Source: Nageia nagi
Taxonomy: Eukaryota > Pinophyta
Direction of reading: 5' to 3'
DNA length: 64,000 bases
Assembly (NCBI GenBank): GCA_050084985.1
Contig: JBITNC010000001.1
Location: 23,188,001 to 23,252,000 of the forward strand
In this document: piece by piece, positions 1 to 12,900 of the stretch
Layout: each line of letters opens with the position of its first letter
Position numbering within the stretch: the stretch's first letter is position 1
The notes under the pieces: generated by a model
Databases searched by the model: none
The model's input: only the letters and a program-made list of their open reading frames with translations
Told to the model about the DNA's origin: nothing
Program-made: the position numbers and the translations under genes

Positions 1-387
1 TGTAACAGTATTAAAATCATTTAAATGATCCGCAACAGATCCACCTTCCGACATCTTCATATTAAATAACCGTTTCATAAGAAATACCTTGTTTGAGGCT
101 AAGGGTTTTTTATATAGTTTTGACAACGCTTGAAATAAACCCTCTGTCGTTGTTTCCTTCGAAATGTTGAAGGCAACTGATGCAGCGAGGCTCAACCGTA
201 TTGCTCCGAGTGCCTTTCTATCGAGAAGGTTCCACTCTTCATCTATCATATTCATCGGCTTATTTATTTTTCTGTTCAATGGTAGGTATAGATCTTTTTG
301 ATACAAATAATCTTCCATCTGCATCTTCCATAGCGAGAAATTTTGGCCATTAAATTTCTCAACCCTAAACTTACCATCTTCCGCCAT
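1..387 (-). CDS. Copia (Ty1) gag polyprotein, N-terminal part, open at window edge
   Basis: The frame is open without a stop from the ATG at 387 to the window edge (129 codons). The product starts MAEDGKFRVEKFNGQNFSLW, and LYLPLNRK, EEWNLLDRKAL and LFNMKMSEGGSVADHLNDFN follow in the usual order. This is the N-terminal gag domain (DUF4219/UBN2 type) of plant Copia elements, the structural protein that packages element RNA in virus-like particles. The start codon lies about 60 bp inside a tRNA-Met primer site and an LTR, where gag is expected to begin. Unlike every other retroelement in the window it carries no stop or frameshift. Protease, integrase and RT lie outside the window. Family assignment is firm; whether the element is active cannot be told from this part. 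Confidence 0.85.
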   Translation of the reverse strand, partial: MAEDGKFRVEKFNGQNFSLWKMQMEDYLYQKDLYLPLNRKINKPMNMIDEEWNLLDRKALGAIRLSLAASVAFNISKETTTEGLFQALSKLYKKPLASNKVFLMKRLFNMKMSEGGSVADHLNDFNTVT

Positions 388-447
388 TGCTCCCACTCGA
401 ACGAGGAATCCTTCTTTCCTGCGAGTTTATCAGCCAAATAGACCTTC

Positions 448-460
448 GGCTCTGATACCA
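448..460 (-). promoter_or_regulatory. Primer binding site (tRNA-iMet) of the Copia element
   Basis: On the minus strand the sequence reads TGGTATCAGAGCC, the standard plant Copia site that pairs with the 3' end of initiator methionine tRNA to prime minus-strand cDNA. It sits 2 bp inside the end of the LTR at 463, which fixes both the LTR edge and the orientation. Confidence 0.9.
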
Positions 461-462
461 GT

Positions 463-941
463 TGTTAGGAAATTATAATTATTACGGAGCAATAAAACAT
501 AAAAAATGTTTTAGAAATATAAGCACAGAAAATGCATAAACAAGAGAGACACAGATATACGTGGTTCACCCAGTTTGGGCTACATCCACACCAAACAGCC
601 AGTCCTTCCTTTTTTATTATCCAGCAGAGTGAATAGATACAACCTACAGCAGATCCGCTGTAATATCCTTTGTTTTCTCTCACAGTCTCATGTATCTGTT
701 TCTCGCTCACCAAATCACATCTGTTACAATGCCCTCATGCAAAAAGAGGGGTTTTTATCTAGGGAAAAAATCCCTAAACCAAACATAAGTTCAACCGTCA
801 GATTATTTGCCTAATAAACGGCCCAGATTGACTAGAAATTACTTTACTTTTACAAGGTAATTTTTCAAACGTTTTTAGCTTCCTGGGATATACATTTGGC
901 TAAAATAAACAACTCTGAACAATCATGCTCCACACACAACA
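463..941 (-). repeat. 5' LTR of the left-edge Copia element
   Basis: On the minus strand the LTR begins TGTTGTGTGTGGAGCATG at 941 and ends CCTAACA at 463, next to the primer site, so the canonical TG...CA ends are present (479 bp). A TATA-like GATAAAAA lies at about 752-760. The partner LTR is outside the window, so target duplication and LTR divergence cannot be assessed. The flank at 942 runs straight into decayed Gypsy gag, showing that this element inserted into an older one. Confidence 0.8.
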
Positions 942-2910
942 GGATCCTCATCTAGAACCTTCTAATGATGATGAAGTTCCCAATCTTGATAGGATTCCCT
1001 ATAATGTTTGATCCATTCAATAGGTGTTATTTGATAAGGAAAAGCTACAATTTTTTATTTGTAATAATGTTCCTATTATGGTGAAACATGTTACAGATGC
1101 AAATTTACTTGGTAACTTGTTGGACACTACAAAATCCAAAGATAGCTTATTCCATTATTATAAATCATCAAAACATATTCAGCTTATACATGAAATGTAT
1201 GGTGCAAGCGATGTGACTGATTGTAACCATGGTGCGGGTAATGTGGATCCTAACAAAGCAAAGTTTGAATTAGAGCTGGATACTAAGTTGGAACAACTAA
1301 TACATGAGAATTATGCTTCTAATAGAAATGGTCAATTAGAACTTTAAGATGAGGAGGATGAATCTTACAGTGATTTGATCCTTAATCCACAACACTTTGA
1401 TCGGGAGAAGAAAGGTAAGGGTCAAGTTATTTCATCTATTGATAAAATTAAATCTCTCATTAAGCAACAACTTATTGAAGTTATTAGAGAAGCCTTTAAG
1501 CTACAACCAACTTGGAATCTTGAGGAACATGAGATTAAAGTAGGTATTATTATGGATATCTAAGAAAACACAGATTGGTATAAACAACCTTCATATGAAC
1601 AATTAGCAATCTTGGTAGAGGTAGTGCATGAACTTGAGTAGGATAGGGTTAATTATACTAATGAGTTTGTTATTTTAAAACATATTCCACCTCAAACAAC
1701 AAAAAATGTACAACAACCTCCTTGTCCCCCACCACCATACCCAAAAACTAATGTAGGACTTAGTAATAAGGAGATTACTGAGGATGATTTTCTTTTATGT
1801 TTAAAAAGACCCCTCATTAATAAGATTCTTGCCAAAGTAATCCTTGGAAAAAAAATGTCAAATTTACTAAATTTCATGGTATATAGTATCCTAGAATGCA
1901 TATTTGTAAACTTCATGAAGAAGCTATTGAATATATGCATGATCAAGATTTGTTGGCTAAGTTGTTTTCTTACATTTTGAAAGATGAGGCTCTCAAATGG
2001 TACTTATAGCTTCTTGAAAGCAACATTGATAGGTATGAGGATTTAATTAGCATATTTTTGCATGATTATGGTTATAACATTACTAAAAAGGTTAAGGACT
2101 TATGTAAAATTAAACAACTCCCTAACCAATCAGTAAAGGATTTTGTAAGGATATGGAAACAAACTACTAATAAACTCACCATAGATGAACATGAACTCAA
2201 GCATATTTTATGGATGGTCTCTTGCCTATATATAAGCTATTCATCATTTCTAATCATGATATGTCTTTAAAATATATGATTGATATTGTTACTAAAAGGG
2301 AAACATGTATTAAAAAATTGAGTGTTATGAAACATGTTGAGCATGCATCACCTACAAAACCTATCATAGAAAATCAAATCAATGTTAAAATAAATAATGT
2401 TACTCGCAAAAAAAGAGGTAACTCCCCTCTTAGACATACTTGCCAATATACTCCTTTGATTGATATTATTGATAATATTTTGAATATATTATTAGATGAG
2501 GAACTAATTGAACTACCTTCTATTATTGAAACCAAGTTTACTAATGGTGTGCCTACAAAGTTTCATTATGAGAAATTTTGCAATTATCACAAGCTACCTA
2601 GTCATCTAACCAGGGATTGCAGTACACTTTGTAATCTTATACAGGATTTCATTAATAATGGAGCACTTAGAATGGATCAAACACTAGCTATACAAATAGG
2701 ACTTGTACATCCAAATAATGCACAACTAAGGATATTTAGTGATCCCCTACCATCTTTACAATCTCAAGGATGCATTGGTACAGTAAGTATTTCTCATAAT
2801 CTACATTCTTTTTCTAATAATATTCATGCATATAGGCATCCTCCTCCAAATAAGAATAGAAATGGAATAAAAAGATGCAATTCCAATGGCATGAATTCTT
2901 GCTTTTAGAG
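942..2910 (+). pseudogene. Decayed Ty3/Gypsy gag, resembling the Tat/Ogre group
   Basis: Several frames joined by frameshifts make one gag-like protein. A proline-rich stretch near 1700 (QQPPCPPPPYPKT) is followed by the gag core at about 1920-2210 (YGYNITKKVKDLCKIKQLP, then SVKDFVRIWKQTTNKL). After a shift, a segment at 2440-2690 carries QYTPLIDIIDNIL, FCNYHKLPSHLTRDC and LCNLIQDFINNGAL. A 'xFTPL' block followed by a C-x2-H-x4-H-x4-C knuckle and 'LKxxIQDLI' is the arrangement I know from Tat/Ogre gag proteins. Stops or shifts near 1346, 1563, 1630, 1860 and 2210 rule out function. No protease or RT follows in the next 1.3 kb, so the element is truncated. Confidence 0.7.
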
Positions 2911-4249
2911 CACTAGCAACATGGGGATGACTAGTGCAAAAGTGCCCTTTTTTGTCCCTACCTCTATAAAGTGTATTTGGGTAGAAAAAAATCCCCAGAT
3001 ACATAAAGTGATTCCTTAAGTTCTTGTCAACATCACAATCAATGTACATTAGTAGCTAGGTTATTTTTGTATCTATTTTGGTTTACTATTTTTTGTATTA
3101 GCCATTCCAATTCTTTTTCTTCTTCTTCTTCTTCATGTTTTATTTTTGTGTCCAAAATTTGGGGATACAATTACTCTCTGTAATGATGCCAATTTCCTAT
3201 TATCTTTGTTTCAAGGTGCCAACATCATGAGTTTCCTTAGATAGAATGTTTAAAAATAACTTTTTATCATTCTAAACCATGTTCCCTAGCCTTTAGAAGG
3301 ATATTGGGTGTTGTGCTATGATATCTATGCTCACATACACCCTTCTAACCTTTACTAATTTCTCTTAAAATATTTTGGTTCCTTCAATATGTGTGTCATT
3401 TTCATTTGTGCATTTGTCTTTTGATCATTACCAATTGTACATAACATAATGTCTGCATGTTTAGCATGTTTTACTATTAATGAGTTTTCTTTTAAAGTTC
3501 ATTGTGCCTATATGTGTGTCCAATGTTTAGAATTTTAAAATATAACACAAAATATAAAAAAAATATAGAGTATTGAATCCACCAAATGGGTCATACATAT
3601 ATATATCTCAAAAGTCATAATTTGGTACAACATAGGTACACATGGGCCTTAGCCCTACATCCTCCACCCCTATGGGTGGGCACTAGCACCACTACTAGAT
3701 GTCTCACTCCTAGAGCATACTCTCTTACCACTACAACTCACTCTAGATATAGAGATTTTGCTTGAGATATCACTCATCATGAGTCCATGAGTCTCCAAAA
3801 GTGTCGTGGCCCTTGTATACTTGGCTTGCAATCTAGATATCTTTAGAGCTTGTGCTATAATTATATTATGCTAACTTTGAATAAATTATCATTGCTAATC
3901 TAATGGGGGTATGGTGAGCCTATCCTAAAAACCCTTCACTATTTGAGATAGTGAAGCCACCTATGCATCTTGCATTGCTAATGTAGACCTCACCATACCT
4001 AACTCTAATTCTAATGGCTAGAGACATGTCACCTTGGATCCATTGGCCTCAATATAGCTAGCTTAGCCTTCATGGCTGAAACATGTGCATCTAACACCCT
4101 TGTCATAGCATACATAATACCAATTAGTCTCTCATTGGCTATATTGAAATATTCAAAAATCATGAAGCATTATGAGAAGAATCTTTCTTACTTGGAGTGA
4201 GGGTAACTATTGCTAACACCTCTAATCCCTCTACATGTGGTGGATCATC
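2911..4249. other. No recognisable gene; AT-rich sequence with a CTT microsatellite
   Basis: The Gypsy gag frame ends near 2910 and no pol domain follows. A short (TTC)n tract lies at about 3114-3135. Around 3640-4200 low-complexity but unique-looking sequence leads into the PMD pseudogene on the minus strand. No gene is supported. Confidence 0.5.
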
Positions 4250-5500
4250 ATGAATAAGATTATCTACATTCATCTGATCATCCTAATAGTAGGCTACCAC
4301 ATCATCACTCTTGCTATCTAACTCATTTAGGCCCAAAGGGCTTGGATGCATAGCTATCCACCATGCTGCATAACTGAGGGTAACCTCAAGATCCATGGCT
4401 ACCTCCATGTTAACATCCTCTATTGATGGATCTAACCATCCTATCATGCACACTAGCATATCATGTGCCCTATCAAAAATATCTCTCTCAACTATGTACC
4501 GATGGTACACTACGGGAACTGCTGGAATTAGCTATTGTATCCTAAACTATCTCAACACTTGCTCTAGATGATATAGCTTCACTATCTTCTATCTTGTCTA
4601 GAAGAAGTGGGTCTACCTCACCCATGCCAAATGATGAGCAACCCTATGCCACACATAGTCAACATAGCACACCCATATGATGTTCAACTCTTGGAGGCTA
4701 TTGATGTCTCTCCTCCTTTCCTTCATGAATTACGGAGGCTGTTGATATCTCTCCTACCTTCCTTCATGGATTAAGGAGGCTATTGATATCTCTCCTACCT
4801 TCCTTCATGGATTAAGGAGGAATACTAGGGCCATGTATAATGGGTCTTCTCTCACCCTCTATAATTCCATTGGCTTGATAACTAATATGTGTTCATAGGC
4901 CTACACCTATATGAGACTAGCATGAGTAATCATCACATTGACCTTGTCAACATTGATGAATTAATACAAATCCCAATAAAGTTATGCTAGTACTACTAGC
5001 TCCCATGTGAAATATCATCCTTGAGCATATTTCTCCCATACTATCCATGTTATTCCAAGAGGAAAAGCCAAATGGATTTTATTATGACACATATAGGTGG
5101 TAATAATCATTACCACATGTAACCTTAGGTTTCTCTCTACTCTGACAAACCTATAGCCCTCTATAAGTTTCATTGATTGGTTCTCCCAATCATGGTCATC
5201 CAATCTAGTCAACCATAAACACTCAACTCCATGGATGTTATCATCCTTCATCTCATATTGATATATCAAACCACCCTTGATGGGTATACCCTAGATTTGG
5301 TACACATTCTCCAAAGTTACTATCATTTCACTAGTGGGAAGTTGAAATGAGCAACAATCCTGATCCCATGTCTTAGACAAGGTAGTGAGAATAGGTGTAT
5401 CCACTAGTACTATCCTCACATATGCAAGCTCTCCTAACTCACATCAATATAGAATATCATCTAATTACTGAGTTTATGGGAAGACTTGAGATAGATCTAA
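4250..5500 (-). pseudogene. Plant mobile domain (PMD / MAIN-like) pseudogene
   Basis: On the minus strand from about 5420 the reading is VRIVLVDTPILTTLSKTWDQ, then DCCSFQLPTSEMIVTLENVY, one stop, then GIPIKGGLIYQYE. A tryptophan followed by 'x-F-x-L-P-x-x-E-M-x-V-T-L-E-x-V' and 'G-x-P-I-x-G' is the start of the plant mobile domain, shared by MAIN/MAIL proteins and by Mutator- and Gypsy-related transposons. The frame continues through 5269-5015 (HDWENQSMKLIEGYRF, HLAFPLGITWIVWEKYAQG), then with stops through ELVVLA.LYWDLY to about 4283. A 41-bp tandem repeat interrupts the later part. It could be a TE-borne copy or a dead host gene. Domain call fairly secure, origin unknown. Confidence 0.6.
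4693..4820. repeat. 41-bp tandem repeat, three units, inside the PMD pseudogene
   Basis: Units start with GGAGGCT at 4693, 4734 and 4775, each followed by TTGATRTCTCTCCT and CCTTCATG, and a final GGAGG stands at 4816. The period is exactly 41 bp, which is not a multiple of three, so the expansion itself shifts the PMD frame. Units 2 and 3 are almost identical, which suggests a recent duplication. Confidence 0.85.
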
Positions 5501-7929
5501 TGTTATAGTCCTCATCAACCTACCCTAAATTAACCCCTTGCGATCCTACAAGGTAGTGCATGGGTCTATTAGTCTCTCCTCTACGCTCATAGATATTACA
5601 AATATAGAGTTTGGATCTACTTACCACATGGTTGCCTGGCAAACTATGGAGATACTCCTCTAGATGACTTGTCCTTCCTATGATTGGCTATTATCTAATC
5701 GATGGTAGCCATTCCTTCAAATTCATGAATCCTTTATATTCATCCTCCTACTAATCTAATCACTACATTGAAATGAGAAATGGAGTAGACACTCTAACAA
5801 TGCAATGTTGTTTGTAGCGTGGAAAATTTGGTTGGGTTAGTAAGGAATCAATGCCTACCTATCAGAGCTCTAGATGGTAAAGGTGTTAAAGTAAAAATGA
5901 CTTATTTTTTTCCAAATATTATGATTTTATAGGTTGACTTGGGCACTCAATTTAGGGAATCCTATATTTGTTTCCATATAGTTTTTGCATTCTTATGTGG
6001 AGGTTTTATTTGCCTTATAAAAATTTTAAATCCCTCATGTTCTTTTTTGAATACTAAAAACTGCTATTTCCACATTATCGAAGGCATCCAATTCATTGAG
6101 TTATGTGTGTTATTAATGGAACTTAGATCTAATTTATTCTCAAAATTTATTCAAATGATGCCCACATGTCCCAAGTAAGTATTGCTTAATTTGTGTTTTT
6201 CATTAAAATTTATATTGGGTTTAGGGTGCCAAGGGCATGCTAATTTGCTATTTTGATGAGTTTCTAATGCACCTAATTTATTTTCATCAATTTCATATGA
6301 TAATGAATTATCATTTAATATATGTAATTAAAAAACTCGGATTATGTATACTTGGTTTTAGTCATGTGGCAAGGTAAAATTATACCTTCAATAAAATTGT
6401 TCCTCGGTAGCTCTAGGCCCATGATACTTTCAAGATTTAGTGAAATAAGAAGGCAATGCTTAATTGGGTGACATTTTTCACTTATTTTATGATGCTAGTG
6501 GCATGTGCACATAAGGGCATTGGTAGCATAAATATTCATAAATTACTCAAATGATTAAAAACCCTTTGGTACTTATCCTTAAGTGCACCTTTCTAACATG
6601 AGTACTAATACCGCAATTATGCTCCCATCATGAGGCATAGATATCTTATTTTTCTCTTTTCATTTGACATTATTATCCATGTTAATTTTACATTTGGAAA
6701 GGTTGATATTTGTTAATATGGATTGATGGATGCCAAGTGAATAAACCAACATCTATTGGTTGACCTACAGTCAGCATGAATAACTATGTAAAATGATGGG
6801 GCATTATCTCCCCTTGTAGAATTTACTCTACATTTTATGCTACATTTTTCCTAGCTTGGCATAACTTCACTCTCCTCCATGTGTTGAATGATGATGTGGT
6901 GGATTTCAGCTACATGCATCATGCATGTGATAAGATAGCTTCCCTTACCCCCTTTTTTTTGCATCAATCAAGGTAATTTAATATTCAGCTATAAGTATGG
7001 TGAATCAATAGACTTTGGTTAAAAAAAGTCAAAATAATTTTATTTGAGCCAAATTTGAATATTCCTATGATGTTAGTGATGTGGAAGACTGAATACATGA
7101 CATCAATGGTGCATATTGACCTATTTTCATGGTGCCAGTAGCATACACACTTGATGTAGAATTAAACTCTAGCTCTCAGATCTTTATAGGTTTGAATATT
7201 AGAAATTTCATTGTTACAAATCAGCATATGCTAATATATTATATTTATTTCATTCTTCTTTACATAGTTAATGTCTTTGAATCATGTATATAAAAACACA
7301 TGATTATCGATGGTCAATGATATGGTTAGTGAGAGTTTACTCACTTAAAAGTAATTCGGTGATACAGCCATGAGTAATTTTTGACATTGGTTCATCTCCA
7401 ATGGATGATACATTTTACTATGTATCTACATGGTTTTTGTTTTAAACTCATATAAAACATACTATCTTTGGATCATAGACATATAAACATATGATCACTG
7501 ATGGCCATTGATATGACTGATGAGAGTTTTCTCACTTAAAAGATAAATTGATGATGCAATTATGAGTAAGATGTTGATATTGGATCATGTCCAATGGATA
7601 AAATAACTTACTGTGCATTGATCATCATTTTTTGATTGACATTTCATTGTAGGTATATAAACATAATAAAAATAAAAGATACTTATAGTTAAAACTAGGG
7701 TGCCAACACCATGCTCAAATACTTTTGGGTCACCAATGATGTATAAAAGTTTATTATTTCCACTCATTAAAACCATCACCTCTCTATTTCAAGGCATGAA
7801 CATGAATGCATTAGTTTCTTGAGTATCAGAAATAATGAAATGGCTAGATTCATGATTGAAATAGTTTTAAGGAGGTAAATTATATCTTCCATCTCTAGCC
7901 ATGGATATGGATTTTCATAGTTATCCAAT
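5501..7929. other. No recognisable gene; AT-rich intergenic sequence
   Basis: No open frame here shows a family resemblance. The frame at 5939-6178 (79 codons) is hydrophobic and of random appearance. The only structure seen is a diverged direct duplication near 7271-7600. Confidence 0.5.
7271..7600. repeat. Diverged direct duplication of about 190 bp
   Basis: The block starting near 7271 (CTTTGAATCATG, later GAGAGTTTACTCACTTAAAAG and CCAATGGATGATACA) recurs near 7462 (CTTTGGATCATAG, GAGAGTTTTCTCACTTAAAAG, CCAATGGATAAAATA). Order and spacing are kept, at an offset of about 190 bp. It is an old tandem duplication without coding potential. Confidence 0.6.
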
Positions 7930-8833
7930 CATCATCCAAACAATATGCCTAAAGATAGCTTCTTTAGTAGCTTTTGCCTTGGCTACTCCACTCAAGGATC
8001 TTTCTTGGGGCACCTAAGTCAAAAGGGGGGTAGCATAATGACCCTCAACATCATTCAACAAAAGACAACATCAATAAAAAGATTAGAAAATTTTCTTCTA
8101 TGCCTTGGCTACACTTGTTCTTTGGACATGTAATTTCATTACTTTAATCACACATCCAAAGAGGGGCAAATATAGATACCTCAAAATGAACCTTTATGTA
8201 TTTATAAATCATTTTAATCCCTTAACAATTTATTATTTAAAAAGAGATTTAAAATGTATAAAAGAGGTGTAGGTCATATATTTGACCCTTGTTAATTATA
8301 AATCCTATAATATAATCATCCCTATATAAAGGTATTAAAGACATACAAAGATAAGAGGATGGGATTGTCATCAAGAGGAGACTAGATAAAGGGCAGATTA
8401 TAGAAGAATTAAGGCTTCTATCAATTGAAGATTGGATAGAGAATCAAAGGACTCAAACATCATTTATAAATAAAACACTTGCTATGTCTGCTTATCTGTA
8501 ATAAGCAAATCTCTTATCTCAAATATTATCATATATCTGTTATATTGATAAATTATTTATTTGTTTATCATTTCATATTTTGTTGCATCTATTATTTGAT
8601 TATTAACATGATATCAATAGCATACTATTACTAAGGTGTCATTACCGTACTAATGCATATGATATTACCTATGTCTTTCATTGATTTATTGAATATGTAT
8701 GTTAACAAAATGAAATTGTATGTTTAATCATTTGTTGACATATTCTTACTTTATGTCAACTAATTAATAGACCAAATAGTGCATGTGTTAATTCCCTAAA
8801 TTAATTACACCATTGCTTTATTTAGGGTCTACA
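7930..8833 (+). mobile_element. 3' part of a short LTR-element family (internal end, polypurine tract, LTR)
   Basis: Internal sequence at 7930-8170 matches, with divergence, 41090-41291 of the complete element downstream: shared blocks such as CAAGGATCTTTCTTGGGGCA, and a purine tract CCAAAGAGGGGCAAA. The LTR then starts TATAGATACCTCAAAATG at 8171 and ends GGGTCTACA at 8833 (663 bp), against 669 and 675 bp in the complete copy. The 5' LTR is missing, so this copy is truncated. No protein is encoded. Confidence 0.6.
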
Positions 8834-9996
8834 TATATGATTTAAAAAGGAAAATCATACCCACAAATTATCATGGTATTAATATATACTAGCTCAAGAC
8901 CATTTGAAACATGATAGAGAAATTTAATCCATCAAACAAACTATGAAGTTACATCTATAATCCCACCTTATCAAACCAATATTTTGCATTCTCTCCCATT
9001 ATAAAGCTAAGTGGATTTTGTCTTTAGTCCTTCTACTCAATAGAAATTCCTTTTAAAATGATCCATGGCTCATGTTATGTGATCACATGGTGCATTCTAT
9101 CCACTTAGCACATGATTCCATATGCAAAAATATGTTTTACTAGATGATATATTTAATGTAATGAAAAATAAAGCTAGAAGATATAACATGCTTTTTGTAC
9201 CATATTAAACTATGAACTTACCCTTAGGATCTTGGAAAGGTTATGTTTTAGTGGTGATCAATTGGGAGGAGGCCAATGTTTTGGTTTTGAGATTAAGGGC
9301 TAATATTTAAGTTTTAGCTAGGGTTAGGGGTTAGGGTTTAAGGTTTTAAGGGTTAAGGGAACTAGGATTAAGTGTTATGGGTTAAGGAACTTAGTGTTAA
9401 GGGTTATCAAGTTTAGTAATTAGGGTTTCAAGGGTTATTTCTTAGGGATTAAGGATTACACTAAGACCCTAATATGTTTTTATCTAAAATCATTTTTTAT
9501 CTCTATATGTTTTTAACTCCAAAATTGTTTAAGGGGATAAGGGTTGGAAAGGGGAAGGGAAGAAATATATTAGATGTATGTCCTCACAAATAACTAATCC
9601 TACATGTTATAAATCAATATATATACATAATGAATATAAATATCATCATAATATAGCCTTAAATAAAATATCATCATGCAATATATAAAGGTCATAAATC
9701 ACTTTAACACATGTCCAAATACCTAATTTCTATCAAAACTTTCTTCATAATCATAAATAAATCATATTTACAATTGGGTACAAATCCAAAATGATAGGTG
9801 ATATCATGAGACATCATTTAATGATTCAAATTAGTGATGTACTTATGCTAGTCCTCTCCTTACAACTATCAACAAAATGTGCAAAGGAATGTAAATGAAA
9901 TACATATAACATAATTGTATTTAATTTAAAAAATTCAAATAATTCACTATTTAATATTACCTTTATTTTTTGACCCATTGTACCATTTGCATCCTC
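8834..9996. other. No gene; contains a telomere-like patch
   Basis: AT-rich sequence with no supported frame. The patch at 9295-9475 is listed separately. Confidence 0.5.
9295..9475. repeat. Degenerate TTTAGGG-like interstitial repeat
   Basis: The plus strand runs through many variants of the plant telomere repeat (GGGTTAGGGGTTAGGGTTTA, then GGGTTAAGGG, TTAGGGTTTCAAGGG). Units are irregular in length and mutated, so this is an old interstitial tract and not a chromosome end. A far larger tract with the opposite strand sense lies at 35255-36790. Confidence 0.7.
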
Positions 9997-12900
9997 TCTT
10001 TTTTACAATGCATCTATAATTATCTCATGTTCATATAATAAAAGGGTCCATAACACTTTATTAGAAGGCCTCCCTTTATATATGAATAGTTTGATATTTG
10101 TTGCCAATATCAAATGTGAGTAATGTAAAATCTTATTAGTTGTTTCATAATATTTGAATGTAGAAAAATCATTTACTTTTCTTGTAAGATATTTTTGTAA
10201 CCATGTGCCAACAACCACCATAGAACTTGTTGGATATAACCATGATTTATCCATCATTATCAAAATTTGGAAAAAAATGATAAATAGTCTAAAGAAATAC
10301 ATATAGACAAACCTATTGGATAAATAAATCCATCACCATCACATCAAGGTTGAGTTAACTTATGTTTCTTATCAACACATTAAGCTAGTCAATACCCTAT
10401 TCCCTCTTCATTCCCTTTGAGTGCAACAACAACATACACATATCTTGTAAATAAATTTTATATCAATAAAGTGTTCAATGTATAAAACTAACATAATATA
10501 TATTAAAATTTACATTTTTAAGAATATAAATAAATTAAATTAAATTACCTTCTTGTACAAGGTTTGAAATATGATCATGGTCTTTCGAATACAAATAGTT
10601 CATCTTCAAGTTTTTTTCTTATTGATCATAGGATTGTGAAGGTATGAAAGATCTTTGTTTCCATTTCACAACCCATTTTGTATTTCCATGTGATTCTAAA
10701 TTACCTATAATATAAGTCTCACAAAAACATGTAAGCTCCCTTATCCATATAGTCCAAGCTATTGCTTTTGAACTCTTAATGAATTCCATTTTGTTAATCC
10801 ATTGATTGTATCACAATCAAGATGATTCAAAATATTATCTTCTTCAACTAACTAAAAGTATCATTGAATTGTAAAATTATCACTTGATCATATAGATAAT
10901 GTTGTACTATACCATTCAACAATATCATGTCAATCATTAAATTTATTTACATCACCAAATTTTAGTCATTTTTTAGTAGGAGCTCTTTCAACACATGCAC
11001 CTACTCCTTCGTGTTCTCCTTTACCATGTCCTTCTTCAATAAAACTCCATATATATTTGATATGTTTTTCTTTATGAACCCTACTTAGCCAATAAAACAT
11101 TCATGAATTTTTAAATTATTGTATACAACTATCTAACCATATGAAATGTTTTGACATTTGAATTCCTCTTTCAACCAAATTATTATAAAATAACTTAAAA
11201 TAATATTGGATAAACTCTTATGAGTGTAATAGATTATCACTTAAATAGAAATGGTACTCCCTCAAAACTTTTTAGTTATCTTTAGTGGTACCATTTGCAT
11301 GTTTATATATAATATGGATGAAAATGGTAGCTTAGACTAAACTATAATATTGATACTAGATTTCTTCTTATGGTTTAAGAGTATAATTTTTGGCAAATTC
11401 AACCATTGATAATATAGTTTCAATCGAAAATGTGTTTCTATATTAACAAAATTGAGTTTCAAGACATCAAGTATTTTATGGGCATTTCACATATATTAGT
11501 AGATACTTTTTCTTAAAATCATCCATGAATGTATGGACTTTAATGCTTTTAGTGATCAAATCAACATGCTTTCTAGTTTTTCCATCCTTCAAATCATACT
11601 CAATATTTTTGAATATTATAATATTTATATCTTGTTGTCCAAATTCATGCATACTAATTTCATGCATACAACCTCCTAATAATGGAAAGTTCTGAAATTT
11701 ATCACATTGTACTATAATACATGCATTTGAATAAAATGATTTCTCATGAGGAGGTGGATAAAGTAAACTTGTTATAAACTCCTTGATAGTTTTAGGTGGT
11801 ATATGAATACCACATTCTTACCTCAAATATTTAGATGTAACTTCCCACATTTTTTTCAAAAAGCATCATAATAATATCAAAATTACATATGGATTTTGCA
11901 ACAACATGTCACTCTTTCCTTATTAATTTTAATATATCCAGGTTTTCATGTTTCAAATGATCTTTTACTTATTTCAATATTAAATGGTCATCACACTCCC
12001 TCTTCTACAAATTGTTGATACAATTCATTTTGATTCATATCTAGTATGTGTTTTGGATTTGATTCATAATCTTTTAACCAAAGTTTTAATTTCAAAATAT
12101 CTCTAGAATGTGGTGATACCCTTGTTCTATAATGCTAGAATTTTTTAATTATAGCCTTGATCTTACTAGTCAATTTGATGTCATACCTTGGAAGTCTTCA
12201 GATCAACCTTGATATTATCACTATCACTATGACTCCAATATTGGTTAATTGGATTACTTTCAATACTTTATCTTCTCTTTATGGCCCTTTGCATAGTTTT
12301 ATGACTCGCATCAAAATATTCACTAACATTTCTTTTGTTTGATGTTTTTTTGGCTTTGTAGAGTAATTGTTATAGCTTGTCATTAGCAATAGTAGACACA
12401 ACTTCTTTAAGGGGTTCATCTTCCTTTTTTATTTCATATTAATGCCTAAGGTTTTCATTACTTTGCTCATTTTTACATTCTCATTAATTGCAATGTGATT
12501 TGATATTGAACTCCTAACTCTTTATTTTTGAAATATTCCTCATGTATATTATTTACAACTGTTCTTATATATATTTGAGATAAAAATTTATCTTTACAAA
12601 AATTATGTAATATATTACCTTACATTTTTTTCAAAATATTATCACTATCTTTCAAAGGTTGATCTGAAGACACACCTATTGGATTCATTTTGAAAGATGA
12701 ATTTGAAGACATACCTGATGGATTTGTATCGATAGGTGGATCTGAAGCTTCTATAATCATAGTATCCTTTTCTATATGTGCATTATCTACCTTCATCTCT
12801 TGAATTTTCTTCTTCTTAATGTTCTCTCAAATGTTCTCCTTAATATTCTCTTGAATTTTCTCCTCTAAATCAGTTGCTGCAGAACTCAATGCTCTCACAT

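Noticed and set aside
465-713. Minus-strand frame of 82 codons
   Set aside because: It lies wholly inside the Copia LTR, which is non-coding.
3114-3135. Polypyrimidine tract as a splice site
   Set aside because: It is a plain (TTC)n microsatellite with no exon on either side.
9997-10302. MDKSWLY at the end of the transposase region as a CACTA (TNP2) motif
   Set aside because: The seven residues resemble a CACTA start, but nothing following them matches that family, and the neighbouring GHGKG block points elsewhere.
12157-12342. Plus-strand frame of 61 codons
   Set aside because: Antisense of the transposase-like reading; no independent support.
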